Positions 7,710 to 17,573 are shown, counted from the stretch's first letter. The stretch: DNA of 64,000 nt from CAVYUC01 sp963783085 (GCA_963783085.1 CAWAMJ010000020.1:124001-188000); one strand, 5' to 3'. The notes: generated from the letters alone by a model not told the origin. A program made the numbers and translations.

Positions 7710-9482
7710 ATGAAAGAATTCTTCAAGTATGTTTTGGCTACTGTAGTGGGCATCATCGCGATTTCAATAATCGGAATCATTTTATTTTTTATGGTCATCG
7801 GCGCAATCATTTCTACGGCGGAAAAACAAGTGTCTGTGGAAAGCAATTCCATGCTGGTGCTTGATTTCGAACGCCAGATTGTCGATCGATCGCCCAACGA
7901 TCCGTTTGAAGATCTGGATATTCCCGGCTTTACGAGAGTGAAAACCATCGGGCTCGACGAAATAAAAGAATCGCTGGACAAAGCGGTTCACGACAACCGC
8001 ATTAAAGGCATTTACCTGAACATGTCGATAACCAGCGGCGGAATGGCTTCCGTAGAAGAAATCCGCAACATGCTCATCGCCTTCAGGGAACAAAGCGACA
8101 AACCCATCTATGCCTATGGGAATTTGTACGATCAGAAAGCCTATTACCTCGCTACCGTGGCCGATAAAATTGTAATTCACCCTATGGGAACTATCGATTT
8201 CAGGGGGCTGGGCGGAGAAATGCTGTTTTTCAAAAAAGCCCTCGACAAAATTGGCGTGGAAGCGCAGATCATCAGGCACGGCAAGTTTAAAGCCGCCGTT
8301 GAACCATTTATGCTTGAAAAGATGAGCGATGAAAACCGAAAACAGCAACTTGTTTACATGAACAGCCTGTGGCGCCATTTGCTTAAAGGCGTTGCGGAAA
8401 AACGGAATCTTTCCATCGACTATTTAAATGAACTGGCCGACAGCGTGCAAACCTTTAAAAAAGGCGAAGAACTCGTAAAAACAGGTCTGGTCGACGCTGC
8501 GGAATACAAAGACCAGGTGCTGGATGATTTGCGCGAAATTACGGGAACTGATTCAGATGAAGGAATTCCCGTTATCGGCGTTTCGAATTATGCCGGTGTA
8601 AATGTAAAAGGTTACAGTAAAGGTTACAGCCGGAATAAAATAGCAGTTATTTATGCCAGCGGTGATATCGGAGTTCCGTTTGGCGGCGTTGGCATCGACG
8701 GTGAAGACCTGGGCCGCGAAATCAGAAAGGTGCGCCTCGACAGCAGTTACAAAGCTATTGTTTTGCGTATTAATTCGCCCGGTGGCAGCGTTTTCGATTC
8801 TGAAATTATCTGGCGCGAAGTAAAACTGGCGGCTGCAGAAAAAACAATGGTGGTTTCATTTGGCGATGTCGCCGCTTCGGGTGGATATTATGTTTCTTGT
8901 CCTGCCGATAAAATTGTGGCACAACCGAATACCATAACGGGTTCCATCGGAATTTTCGGAATTATTCCAAATTTTGGGGAACTGCTAAACGACAAACTCG
9001 GAATTACAACCGATGTGGTTAAAACCAACGAAAACTCCGATTTACTCACGCTCACCCGACCGATGACACCCTTTGAAAGGGATTTGCTTCAGAAAAATAT
9101 TGAGGAAGGGTACGATACGTTTATTTCGCATGTGGCCGAAGGACGCGGAATGACCAGGGAACAGGTCGATATAATCGGGCAGGGCCGGGTGTGGAGCGGC
9201 GAAAATGCCCTCGAAATTGGGTTAATCGACCAATTTGGGGGCCTTGAGGATGCGATCAATCTGGCCGCTGAAATCGAAGGTTTGGAAGATTTCCGCACCA
9301 TCTCGTTGCCACGGCAGCCTGATCCGTTTGAAGAATTGTTCAAAACAGGTACCAACAACATTCGTGGGAAAATTCTGAAAAACGAACTGGGTGATAAATA
9401 CCGCTTTTATGAATCGGTTAAAAAAGCTTCGCAGATGAAAGGCGTTTATGCGCGCATGCCATTCGATATTTTTATCAACTGA
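7710..9482 (+). CDS. sppA: Signal peptide peptidase SppA, long (67K) form
   Basis: A 590-residue protease with an N-terminal membrane anchor (residues ~6-32, FKYVLATVVGIIAISIIGII) and two tandem S49 domains, the length of the long form. The catalytic Lys is expected in RHGKFKAAVEPFM of the first domain and the Ser in SFGDVAASGGYYVSCPADKI of the second, which is followed by the typical QPNTITGSIGIFG. It degrades remnant signal peptides and possibly membrane proteins in the cytoplasmic membrane. A divergent folK shares the upstream region. Confidence 0.95.
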   Translation: MKEFFKYVLATVVGIIAISIIGIILFFMVIGAIISTAEKQVSVESNSMLVLDFERQIVDRSPNDPFEDLDIPGFTRVKTIGLDEIKESLDKAVHDNRIKGIYLNMSITSGGMASVEEIRNMLIAFREQSDKPIYAYGNLYDQKAYYLATVADKIVIHPMGTIDFRGLGGEMLFFKKALDKIGVEAQIIRHGKFKAAVEPFMLEKMSDENRKQQLVYMNSLWRHLLKGVAEKRNLSIDYLNELADSVQTFKKGEELVKTGLVDAAEYKDQVLDDLREITGTDSDEGIPVIGVSNYAGVNVKGYSKGYSRNKIAVIYASGDIGVPFGGVGIDGEDLGREIRKVRLDSSYKAIVLRINSPGGSVFDSEIIWREVKLAAAEKTMVVSFGDVAASGGYYVSCPADKIVAQPNTITGSIGIFGIIPNFGELLNDKLGITTDVVKTNENSDLLTLTRPMTPFERDLLQKNIEEGYDTFISHVAEGRGMTREQVDIIGQGRVWSGENALEIGLIDQFGGLEDAINLAAEIEGLEDFRTISLPRQPDPFEELFKTGTNNIRGKILKNELGDKYRFYESVKKASQMKGVYARMPFDIFIN

Positions 9483-9536
9483 AACCGGATTTAAAAATAC
9501 ACACGATTTCCGGAGGTTTTAACGTTATAAAAAATA

Positions 9537-10988
9537 TTACAACATCGGGCTGATGATGTGTGCCAGCGATTCGCGAAGTTTGTGGTGCCACGGCCTGCGA
9601 ATCCATTCGTCCAGAAGGATTGGCCTGCTGTCCTGTAAATCCTTCATAAAGTTTTTAACCAACCGGGCGGTAAAGTTTTGATCATAGATGAATGCGTTGA
9701 TTTCGAAATTGGTTTCAATACTCCTGAAATCGAGATTGGTGCTGCCGACCGTCGAAAAAATATCATCGGCAATTAAATATTTGCTGTGGATGAAACCGGC
9801 TTCGTAAAAATAAACTTTCACACCTGCTTCCAGCAACTCTTCGATGTACGAAAGCGAACTCCATTTCGACATGACGGTATCTGATTTGCCGGGAATGATA
9901 ATCCTGACATCCACATCGCTGAGCGCCGCGGTGGTAAGCGCCGAAACGATTGACAGCGGCGGAATCAGGTAAGGCGTTGTAAGATAAACCTTTGATTTGG
10001 CCGTGGAGATAGCTGCAAAAACGGCCTGCCCGATATTTTCCCAGTCTGAATCGGGACCGCTGGCTGAAATCTGCATCGGGATTCCGGGAGCATTGGTGAT
10101 TGGACGGAAATAGATTTTTCCGGCTAAGTTTTCGTGGGATACAAAATACCAGTCGGCGGCAAAAACAACCTGAAGGCAAGCTACTGCATCGCCTTCTATT
10201 TTCAGGTGTGCATCCCGCCACGGCCCAATTCCTTTTGCGCCTTCGAGGTAGCGATCGGCAATGTTGATTCCGCCGGTAAAACCAATTTTACCATCAACAA
10301 CCAGTATTTTCCGGTGATTGCGGAAATTAGCCCTCGATGTTAACCGCGGAAAACGTACTTCCATGAAAGAAAAAATTTTTATACCGTTTTTTTTCAGCTC
10401 GTTTAAGAAATCTTTTTTCAACCCCCAGCTTCCAACATCATCCACAATAATGCGCACTTCCACTCCGGCTCTGCTTTTTTGTATCAGCAGGTTTTTCATG
10501 AGGTTGCCAATTTTATCATTGGAAAAAATATAATATTCGAGGTGAATGTGGTGCCGGGCATTTTCCACCGCCGCAAAAATATCGTTGAAAGTTGATGTTG
10601 CTTCGTTGTAAAGTTCAACTTTGTTGCCGGTGGTTAATAATGCGTCGGAATTGTTGAGCAGCAAACGGATAATGGTTTCTTTTTCGAATACTTTTTTATC
10701 GATGCTCAGGTGCTTATGTTCAATTTGCTTCAGTTGTTTCAGCGAAAGCCGCCGGAATTTCCCGAGGCTTTTAATTCCCTTGCGCGAAAATAATTTTCGT
10801 TTCCGGTACTCCTGCCCGAAAAACAGGTAAAAAAAAATGCCGAAAATGGGCAAAAGGATTAAAACCAAAATCCAGGCAGCAGTCTTGTACGGCGATCTTT
10901 TTTCGAGTACGATTAATATTGCAACCGGAATTGCCGTTACCAAAAAAACGAGGGAGAAAATTGACCAAAAATCCAGTCCGGCTCTCAT
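9537..10988 (-). CDS. cls: Cardiolipin synthase (phospholipase D family)
   Basis: A 483-residue protein with two N-terminal membrane helices (FWSIFSLVFLVTAIPVAILIV and AAWILVLILLPIFGIFFYLFF) then two phospholipase D domains. The HKD motifs are complete: NHRKILVVDGKIGFTGG in the first half and HSKYLIADDIFSTVGSTN in the second. The C-terminus ends in RRPWHHKLRESLAHIISPML, close to the usual end of bacterial Cls. The enzyme joins two phosphatidylglycerols to cardiolipin and glycerol. It is convergent with sppA (54-base gap) and divergent from the downstream lipoprotein gene. Confidence 0.94.
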   Translation of the reverse strand: MRAGLDFWSIFSLVFLVTAIPVAILIVLEKRSPYKTAAWILVLILLPIFGIFFYLFFGQEYRKRKLFSRKGIKSLGKFRRLSLKQLKQIEHKHLSIDKKVFEKETIIRLLLNNSDALLTTGNKVELYNEATSTFNDIFAAVENARHHIHLEYYIFSNDKIGNLMKNLLIQKSRAGVEVRIIVDDVGSWGLKKDFLNELKKNGIKIFSFMEVRFPRLTSRANFRNHRKILVVDGKIGFTGGINIADRYLEGAKGIGPWRDAHLKIEGDAVACLQVVFAADWYFVSHENLAGKIYFRPITNAPGIPMQISASGPDSDWENIGQAVFAAISTAKSKVYLTTPYLIPPLSIVSALTTAALSDVDVRIIIPGKSDTVMSKWSSLSYIEELLEAGVKVYFYEAGFIHSKYLIADDIFSTVGSTNLDFRSIETNFEINAFIYDQNFTARLVKNFMKDLQDSRPILLDEWIRRPWHHKLRESLAHIISPML

Positions 10989-11095
10989 TCTAGTTAGTTT
11001 GAATTGCTTTTATAAATTTGATAATTTTTAAAATGAAAAACAATTATCGCAAACAAAACGTAAAAGAACTGGTTTTGTTTGTAATGGAAGATACA

Positions 11096-11512
11096 ATGAA
11101 AAAAATATTATTCGGATTTGCAGTTATTTTTGTAATCGCAGCCTGTTCAGGTCCTAAAGGGGTGGTCGAAATAAAAAACGGAGATGAAACCGCATTGGAA
11201 AGCGACAGTTTGGAGTACGAGCTGGAAGTAATGGATCCCAAATTCGAAACCTGGTATTTGTTACATGACAGTCCGGCGCGGTACCGTTCACAACAATATT
11301 ACGAAAACTGGAACAAGCAGTATGTGGCGGCATGGAACGCCAATTCATTGGATCCGCGGAAAAGTTCTTTTTTCGAACCGATTATCGGATGGGACCCCAC
11401 TGTGGATTATGGTTTTGAGTTAAACCACAAGCTGTTCTACTATTTTATGTATGTTGAAAATGTGTTAAACATCCAAATCATGCCCGGTGGGCCGCAGGCT
11501 TTCCCTTTCTGA
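11096..11512 (+). CDS. Small lipoprotein, DUF6146-like
   Basis: A 138-residue protein starting MKKILFGFAVIFVIAACSGPKG, a lipoprotein signal with lipobox Cys at residue ~17. The mature part has a Trp/Tyr-rich core (FETWYLLHDSPARYRSQQYY, ENWNKQYVAAWN, then PTVDYGFELNHKLFYYFMYVE). I recall this pattern from the DUF6146 family of Bacteroidota but cannot confirm it here. Function unknown. The preferred ATG is 11096, since the longer frame from 11018 adds a charged stretch before the signal. Its 3' end overlaps the convergent ribD by ~48 bases. Confidence 0.75.
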   Translation: MKKILFGFAVIFVIAACSGPKGVVEIKNGDETALESDSLEYELEVMDPKFETWYLLHDSPARYRSQQYYENWNKQYVAAWNANSLDPRKSSFFEPIIGWDPTVDYGFELNHKLFYYFMYVENVLNIQIMPGGPQAFPF

Positions 11513-12550
11513 ATTTTTATTTCGGAAAACTTTTAACAAATCGGAATCAAACGTTTCTGATGCTGTTAAAATGCCGTTGATTTTTGGCGCCGGAATTCCG
11601 CCGAAAAAAAATTTGTTGCCGATAAAAAGATGCGCTTCGTCCCAAAGGTTTTCGTTGATAAAGCTTTCGAGTAGTTGGCGTCCGCCTTCCACTACTACCG
11701 AAAGTATTTTTTCCGCAAACAAAACTGCCAGTATCTGTTGTAAAATATTCCCGGTAAAATCAATTTTTACCAGGCGTAGTCTTTCTCCCGAATCATTCTG
11801 TGCCGAATTAAAAACCAGCGTTTTCTGCGATTTGTCGTAAATATTCAGCCCGAGTTTTGCCAGTCGTAAGTTTTTATCAATGAGCAGCCTTACCGGATTT
11901 CTTCCCGGCCAGTGCCGCACCGTCAACGACGGATTATCTTTTTCAGCGGTTTTGGTACCCACCAGAATGGCATCTTCCTGCGCCCTGATTTTGTGCACCA
12001 GGCGGAGCGCCAAATCGCCGGTAATCCATGTAGGTTGGCCAAAACTTTCCGGCAGCCGTTCCGCATCAATAAACCCATCGAGCGTTTGAGCCCATTTCAG
12101 GATAATATAAGGCCGCTTTTTTTCATGAAAAGTAAAAAACCGCTTGTTCAACTGGCGACATTCGTACTCAAGTATGCCCGCGGTTACTTTCACCCCGGCT
12201 TTTTTCAATTTTTCAATTCCTTTTCCTGAAACTTCTGAATAGGGATCGCCGGTTCCAATTACTACTTCCGGAATTTTTTTCCGGATAATCAAATCGGAAC
12301 AGGGCGGTGTTAATCCGTGATGCGCACAAGGTTCAAGGGAAACATACAACGCGCTTTCTTTTAACAGTTCCTGGTGTTTTACCGAATTAATGGCGTTCAC
12401 TTCGGCGTGTGCTTCTCCGTATTTTTGATGGTAGCCTTCGCCGATAATCTTTCCGTTGTGAACAATTATGCTTCCCACCATCGGATTTGGCGATACATCT
12501 CCCGCTCCGAGTCCGGCCAGATCAATGCAGCGCGCCATGTATTTTTGCAT
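11465..12550 (-). CDS. ribD: Riboflavin biosynthesis protein RibD (deaminase/reductase)
   Basis: A 361-residue two-domain enzyme. The N-terminal deaminase has the zinc site HAEVNAI and PCAHHGLTPPCSDLII; the C-terminal reductase begins with RPYIILKWAQTLDGFI and holds WITGDLALRLVHKIRAQEDAILVGTKTAEKDNPSLTVR (split motif) and VVEGGRQLLESFI. It performs the deamination and side-chain reduction steps after GTP cyclohydrolase II in riboflavin synthesis. The start at 12550 (MQKYMARCIDLA) is chosen by homology; the upstream extension reads into the divergent prmC start. A ribF gene lies nearby at 14530. Confidence 0.95.
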   Translation of the reverse strand: MQKYMARCIDLAGLGAGDVSPNPMVGSIIVHNGKIIGEGYHQKYGEAHAEVNAINSVKHQELLKESALYVSLEPCAHHGLTPPCSDLIIRKKIPEVVIGTGDPYSEVSGKGIEKLKKAGVKVTAGILEYECRQLNKRFFTFHEKKRPYIILKWAQTLDGFIDAERLPESFGQPTWITGDLALRLVHKIRAQEDAILVGTKTAEKDNPSLTVRHWPGRNPVRLLIDKNLRLAKLGLNIYDKSQKTLVFNSAQNDSGERLRLVKIDFTGNILQQILAVLFAEKILSVVVEGGRQLLESFINENLWDEAHLFIGNKFFFGGIPAPKINGILTASETFDSDLLKVFRNKNSERESLRPTGHDLDV

Positions 12551-12600
12551 AGTTTCCAATTCAGCAGGAAAAATTAACTTTACACGCCAAAAGTAACACA

Positions 12601-13441
12601 ATGCAGGCTACTATTCAAACCATCAAAAAAGAATTAAAGGATTGTTATCCGCCGGATGAAGTTCGCGGTTTTATCCGCCTGATTTTCGAAAAAGTCTGCG
12701 GTTACAGTTATACACAGTTGGTGTTGAGAAAGGACGATGTTCTGCCTGCAACTGAAAAGGCACAAATCAAACAAATTGTTGAGCAGCTAAAAAAGTTCGA
12801 GCCCATTCAGTATATTTTAGGCGAAACTGTATTTTACGGGCTGAAACTGCGGGTAAACCCAGTCGGTGTTAATTCCGCGGCCCGAAACGGAAGAACTGGT
12901 GAACTGGATTGTGGAATCGGATCTGAAACCAAAAATGATTCTGGATGCCGGAACGGGTAGCGGCTGCATAGCCCTGGCGCTCAAAAAGGAAATTAGAGAA
13001 GCCAAAGTTTCAGCGTTTGATATTTCGGAAGCAGCATTAAAAGTGGCACGGCAAAATGCAGAAATCAATCGTTTGGAAGTAGATTTTTTCAGCGCTGATA
13101 TGTTGAACTTCGAAAAAAAGGAATGGCCGCAATATGATGTGATTGTAAGTAACCCGCCCTATGTCAGGGAGATGGAAAAAAGCCGGATGCAAAAAAATGT
13201 ATTGAATTATGAACCGCAACTTGCCTTGTTTGTTCCCGACAATCATCCTTTGGTTTTTTATGAAAAACTGGCAGCATTGGCACAAAAACAGCTACGAAAG
13301 AATGGTTCGCTGTTTCTGGAGATAAATGAAAATTTTTCGCTGGAAATAAAAAAGTTATTTGAACAAAAGGATTTTAAAAAAATTGAAGTAAGAAAAGATA
13401 TCCGCGGGAAATATCGTATGGTTCGCTGCGTTAAATCGTAA
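12601..13441 (+). pseudogene. prmC: Release factor glutamine methyltransferase PrmC/HemK, with a +1 frameshift
   Basis: Two overlapping frames together give a full PrmC. The first (from 12601) has the N-terminal helical domain ending in PIQYILGETVFYGLKLRVNP; the second (readable from ~12866) continues with LIPRPETEELVNWIV, the SAM motif LDAGTGSGCIALAL and the catalytic VIVSNPPYVREM, to the stop at 13441. Between the CCA of NP (about 12860) and the TTA of LIPRPE there are seven bases where six are expected, so one base appears to be inserted around 12861-12867. PrmC methylates Gln in the GGQ motif of release factors and its loss is normally costly, so a sequence error is a real possibility. 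Confidence 0.88.
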
Positions 13442-13455
13442 GCAGCGGTAAATTG

Positions 13456-14523
13456 ATGAGCGTGAAAAAAACGATAAAATACCTTCTGATTGGAATGAAT
13501 TTGCTGGTTATTGCCGGCTTAACCGCGTCGTACCTTTCGGTTTATGTCCCGCCCGACAAGTGGTGGCTGCCGTCGGTATTTGGTTTGGCTTACCCGGCAT
13601 TGCTGCTTCTGAATGTATTTTTCATTTTGTTCTGGCTGCTGATTAAGCCGCGTTACCTTTTTCTGTCGCTTTTAGCCGTTCTGATAGGTTGGAATTTTTT
13701 GGTGCGGTATGTCCAGATCAACAAAAAGGAGGTTGAAAACGGCGATATGAAAGTGCTTTCCTTCAATGTGATGCATTTTAATGGCAAAGGGGAACATTCA
13801 CAAAAAGAGACTGCGGCAGAAATTACCGAATTCCTTAGTAAACAAGACGCCGATATTATTTGCCTGCAGGAGGTGAGGCTTCGCAAAAACAGTATTTTCA
13901 ACCTTGGTCAAACCGTTGAAAGCCTGAAATTTATTCACCATTATCAATATGCGCGTTCAAGCACCACGTTTGGTTCGGTAACAATGACCCGCTTTCCCAT
14001 CATTAACATGAATGAAATTCGTTTCGAAAATTCGAGAAACATTTCGATATACACCGACGTGTTGATTGGGGTTGATACCGTGCGCATTTTTAACATTCAT
14101 TTACAGTCGTATCAAATTGATCCCGATCGTTATTCCATCATGGAATTGCAGTCGCAGCCGGAAGAAGCCGAATTGGAAGAGTTCCGGGAGGTTGGCATCA
14201 AATACCGAACGGCAGTCCAAATGAGGGCGGCACAGGTAAGGGAAATCCGCAGGTACATCGAAGATTCACCTTACCATGTAATTGTTTGCGGCGATTTCAA
14301 TGACCCGCCGGTTTCATTTTCCTATAACCAGTTAAAAAAAGGGTTGAAGGATGCGTTTGTTTGTTCGGGAAACGGCGTTGGGCGCACGTATGTGGGAAAG
14401 TTACCATCGTTTCGTATCGATTTCATTTTTCACAGTGCCGGATTTCAATCGTTTAACTTTAATACCTACGACTTCCGTAGTTCCGATCACCTTCCGATTT
14501 CCTGCGAACTGGTCAGGAAATAA
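13456..14523 (+). CDS. Endonuclease/exonuclease/phosphatase family membrane protein
   Basis: A 355-residue protein with three hydrophobic helices in the first ~95 residues followed by a DNase I-like EEP domain. The EEP motifs are present: LSFNVMHFNG, ADIICLQEVRLRK (metal-binding Glu), FNIHLQS, HVIVCGDFNDPPVSFSY, and SSDHLPISCEL near the end (catalytic Asp-His). Substrate unknown; homologues include phosphodiesterases and nucleases. The domain is predicted to sit outside or beside the membrane. The ATG at 13456 is preferred over a TTG one codon upstream. It follows prmC by 15 bases and probably shares its transcript. Confidence 0.85.
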   Translation: MSVKKTIKYLLIGMNLLVIAGLTASYLSVYVPPDKWWLPSVFGLAYPALLLLNVFFILFWLLIKPRYLFLSLLAVLIGWNFLVRYVQINKKEVENGDMKVLSFNVMHFNGKGEHSQKETAAEITEFLSKQDADIICLQEVRLRKNSIFNLGQTVESLKFIHHYQYARSSTTFGSVTMTRFPIINMNEIRFENSRNISIYTDVLIGVDTVRIFNIHLQSYQIDPDRYSIMELQSQPEEAELEEFREVGIKYRTAVQMRAAQVREIRRYIEDSPYHVIVCGDFNDPPVSFSYNQLKKGLKDAFVCSGNGVGRTYVGKLPSFRIDFIFHSAGFQSFNFNTYDFRSSDHLPISCELVRK

Positions 14524-14529
14524 TCCATT

Positions 14530-15459
14530 TCAGGTTAAGATGCTTTGCGCAGTTATGCGATCTTTCTTCAGTTGTTCCACCAGCGCTTCAACCCCGCCAA
14601 ATTTTCGTTCATCTCTGATTTTATCGGCAAAAACAAGCGTTATCTCCCGGTTGTAAACATCGCCGTCGAAATCAAAAATATTTACTTCGATGCTCCGGTT
14701 ATCCGCATTGTTGTTAAAAGTTGGCCGGGTGCCAATGTTCAGCATTCCGTTGAATTTTTTCCCGTCGAACAAAATTTGAACGGCATAAACCCCGTATCCC
14801 GGAATCAGTTTGTGTACATCCGACGATTCGATGTTGGCAGTAGGAAACCCGATTTTCCTTCCCAGTCGTTTGCCCTCCACCACATGGCCATGCACGGTAA
14901 ACTGATAACCCAGGTACTTGTTGGCAACCCGAATATTGCCGTTTTGCAAAGCATCCCGGATTTTTGTAGAACTCACGCGAATATCGTCGATTAACAAAGC
15001 TTCCAGTTGTTCGATTTTAAACCCAAACTGCTGCGCGCTTCTTTTCAGAAATTCGTAACCGCCTTCACGGTTTTTTCCAAATTTATGATCGTAGCCAATA
15101 ACCAGGCAGTGCGTGTGAATTTTGTCAATCAGAATATCTTTTACAAATTCGGAAGATGTGAGGTTTGAAAATTCTTTGGTAAACGGATAAATCACCAGGT
15201 GGTCAATCCCCGATTGTTTAAAAAGCTGTATTTTTTCTTCGAGGGTGGTGAGCAACCTCAGATTGGCTTTATCGGCCGAAGTTACCAGCCGCGGGTGCGG
15301 ATGAAAGGTAAAAATGACCGTTTCTCCGTTGTATTTTTCGGCTAACCCTTTTAAGCGGGAAATGATTTTTTGGTGCCCTAAATGAACGCCGTCAAAAGTC
15401 CCGATTGTCAACACCGGGTTTCGTGCGTCAAAATTTTCGAGTTCGTAGTGTATTTTCAC
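14530..15459 (-). CDS. ribF: Bifunctional riboflavin kinase/FAD synthetase (RibF)
   Basis: A 309-residue protein. The N-terminal nucleotidyltransferase domain has TIGTFDGVHLGHQKIISRL (the HxGH-type motif) and SSTKIRDALQNGN; the C-terminal flavokinase domain has GRKIGFPTANI, GYGVYAVQI and FNGMLNIGTRPTFNNN followed by IEVNIFDFDGDVY. It phosphorylates riboflavin to FMN and adenylates FMN to FAD. It is convergent with the EEP-family gene with only 6 bases between stops. Confidence 0.96.
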   Translation of the reverse strand: MKIHYELENFDARNPVLTIGTFDGVHLGHQKIISRLKGLAEKYNGETVIFTFHPHPRLVTSADKANLRLLTTLEEKIQLFKQSGIDHLVIYPFTKEFSNLTSSEFVKDILIDKIHTHCLVIGYDHKFGKNREGGYEFLKRSAQQFGFKIEQLEALLIDDIRVSSTKIRDALQNGNIRVANKYLGYQFTVHGHVVEGKRLGRKIGFPTANIESSDVHKLIPGYGVYAVQILFDGKKFNGMLNIGTRPTFNNNADNRSIEVNIFDFDGDVYNREITLVFADKIRDERKFGGVEALVEQLKKDRITAQSILT

Positions 15460-15624
15460 AGCTTCATTCTGATGTTCGATGTACTAAGTTTCTCGTTAAT
15501 ATCCGTACAAAGGTGCAAAAAATGATTGTCAGCTAAAACCCTTAAAATATGTTATTTTCGGTTTTTGTTATTTCGGGTAAAACGGAATTTGTTAATTTTA
15601 CGCGCTTTAAATAAAAAAAACAGC

Positions 15625-16776
15625 ATGAATGCATTCAGGATATTAGTAGTTGTTGTTTCAACGTTGTTGTTTGCAGGCTGCAGCAATCAGGAGAATTTTT
15701 CCATCAGCGGGAAAATTACGCATGCTGAAGGAAAAACCATCTATCTCGACAGGCTTGGAGTTGCTTCGCCAATACCGGTTGATTCCGCCAAAATCGATAA
15801 AAGAGGCGAGTTTAATTTTGAAGGCGAGGTACACCGGCCAACCTTCTATTTGCTGAAACTCTCCACTGATAAATTTATAACACTGTTGGTTGATTCGCTG
15901 GAACAGATTGTTGTCAATGCCGATGCAGCCAATTTTGCACGCGAATACAGCGTGGAAGGTTCACTTGGTTCTATTCAGGTTAAAGAATTGAACAACAAGT
16001 TGATGGCGACCCGGAAGAAACTCGATTCGCTCCAGTCGCTGAGCAACATGTACAAAGGCAAAGCCAACTACGATACGTTAAAAAAACAATGGGACGAGGA
16101 ATATGTCCGCATCATGAACGAGCAGGCTGAATTTTCGAAGAACTTTGTAATGAACAATCCTTTTTCCATGGCGAGCATGCTGGCATTGTACCAAAAATTT
16201 GACAATCAGAATTTTGTGGTGACAGATTTGCAAACCATGCGCGTTGCAGCTTCCGCATTGAATTCGATTTATCCTGAATCCGAACATGTAAAAGCGCTTT
16301 ACCAAAATACGCTGGAGTTGTTGAAGGAAGAGAAAAATTTGCAGTTGCAGAAACTGATCCGGGAAAAAGGCGAAAACAGCCCTGAGATTGTATTGCCAAA
16401 TCCCGATGGAAAAGAAGTGGCGCTTTCTTCGCTGCGCGGGAAAGTGGTTTTACTGCAGTTTTGGTCGGCGCTCGATCGCGATTCGCGTATTATGAACGAA
16501 GCGCTTACAGAAGCATATAAAAAATATAAAAACAAGGGATTTGAAATATATCAGGTCAGCGTGGACGATAACCGTATTGAATGGGTTGATGCAATTGACA
16601 AAGACAAATTGAACTGGATAAACGTGGGCGACATGGAAGGCAGCAAAAATGCGGTGATGAGTTACAACATTCAGGCAGTGCCCTATAATTACCTTTTAAA
16701 TGAGGAAGGTGCCGTTGTTGCAAAAAACCTGAAAGGACCGGCTTTGGACAAGGCGCTGAGTAATGTTTTGAATTAA
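15625..16776 (+). CDS. Thioredoxin-like lipoprotein lacking the CXXC active site
   Basis: A 383-residue protein with a lipoprotein signal (MNAFRILVVVVSTLLFAGCSNQ, lipobox Cys ~19). The N-terminal part (ISGKITHAEGKTIYLDRLG) resembles the DUF4369 domain that precedes thioredoxin domains in Bacteroidota; the C-terminal ~130 residues have the AhpC/TSA fold (SLRGKVVLLQFWSALDRDSR, YQVSVDDNRIEWVDAI, VPYNYLLNEEGAVVAKNL). Where a catalytic CxxC would follow FW, the sequence reads SALDR, so redox activity in the usual sense is unlikely. Start at 15625 is chosen for the signal peptide. Role unknown; it could be a binding or structural member of the family. Confidence 0.85.
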   Translation: MNAFRILVVVVSTLLFAGCSNQENFSISGKITHAEGKTIYLDRLGVASPIPVDSAKIDKRGEFNFEGEVHRPTFYLLKLSTDKFITLLVDSLEQIVVNADAANFAREYSVEGSLGSIQVKELNNKLMATRKKLDSLQSLSNMYKGKANYDTLKKQWDEEYVRIMNEQAEFSKNFVMNNPFSMASMLALYQKFDNQNFVVTDLQTMRVAASALNSIYPESEHVKALYQNTLELLKEEKNLQLQKLIREKGENSPEIVLPNPDGKEVALSSLRGKVVLLQFWSALDRDSRIMNEALTEAYKKYKNKGFEIYQVSVDDNRIEWVDAIDKDKLNWINVGDMEGSKNAVMSYNIQAVPYNYLLNEEGAVVAKNLKGPALDKALSNVLN

Positions 16777-16823
16777 TTCCTGTTTGTATTCCACTTCGGA
16801 AACTTCGATTAAGATAATCTTAT

Positions 16824-17573
16824 TTGTCAGAAAAAAAGAACATATATTTTATATCCGACGTGCATTTGGGGGCGCCTGCTCTAAGCAACAACAGGGAACG
16901 CGAACTTCTTTTTGCGCGTTGGCTCGATGAGGTTAAAAAAGATGCCGCCGTTATTTACCTGATGGGTGACATTTTTGACTTCTGGTACGAATACCGCAAA
17001 GTTGTGCCCCGCGGTTTTACCCGCATCTTAGGAAGAATAGCCGATATCTCCGACAGTGGGATACCGGTTCATTTTTTTACCGGGAACCACGATTTGTGGG
17101 TGTACGATTATCTGCCGCAGGAAACCGGCGTAATTCTCCACCAAACAGAATATAAAACACAACATGGCGGGAAAACATTTTTTTTGGCTCATGGCGACGG
17201 GCTCGATCCGGCCGATAAGGGATACAGGCTCATGAAAAGCGTCTTTACCAATAAAAAGGTTCAATGGTTATTTTCAAGGCTGCACCCCAATTTCGCACTT
17301 TTTATTGCTCATAAATGGGCCAAATCGAGCCGGCTGGCAAAAATGGGGAAAGAAGAAGAATTTAAGGTTAAGAATGAAGGAATGTATAAATTTGCCGGAA
17401 ATGTTTTGGAAAAAGAGCAGATAGATTATTTTATCTTTGGCCATCGTCATTTGATGGTCGACATGGAAATAAATCAAACATCGAGATTTATTCTGCTGGG
17501 CGATTGGATCGACAATTATTCCTACGGCGTATTCGATGGCAACAAATTTGAACTAAAAAGATTTGAAATTTGA
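16824..17573 (+). CDS. lpxH: UDP-2,3-diacylglucosamine diphosphatase (LpxH-like)
   Basis: A 249-residue calcineurin-like phosphoesterase. All metal-site motifs are visible: FISDVHLGAP, YLMGDIFDFWYE, FFTGNHDLW, FLAHGDGLD and IFGHRHLMV. In lipid A synthesis LpxH removes UMP from UDP-2,3-diacylglucosamine at the inner membrane. The only start consistent with an intact first motif is the TTG at 16824, because a stop lies three codons upstream and the next ATG would remove DVH. It is followed 30 bases later by a FabH-like gene in the same direction. Confidence 0.88.
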   Translation: MSEKKNIYFISDVHLGAPALSNNRERELLFARWLDEVKKDAAVIYLMGDIFDFWYEYRKVVPRGFTRILGRIADISDSGIPVHFFTGNHDLWVYDYLPQETGVILHQTEYKTQHGGKTFFLAHGDGLDPADKGYRLMKSVFTNKKVQWLFSRLHPNFALFIAHKWAKSSRLAKMGKEEEFKVKNEGMYKFAGNVLEKEQIDYFIFGHRHLMVDMEINQTSRFILLGDWIDNYSYGVFDGNKFELKRFEI

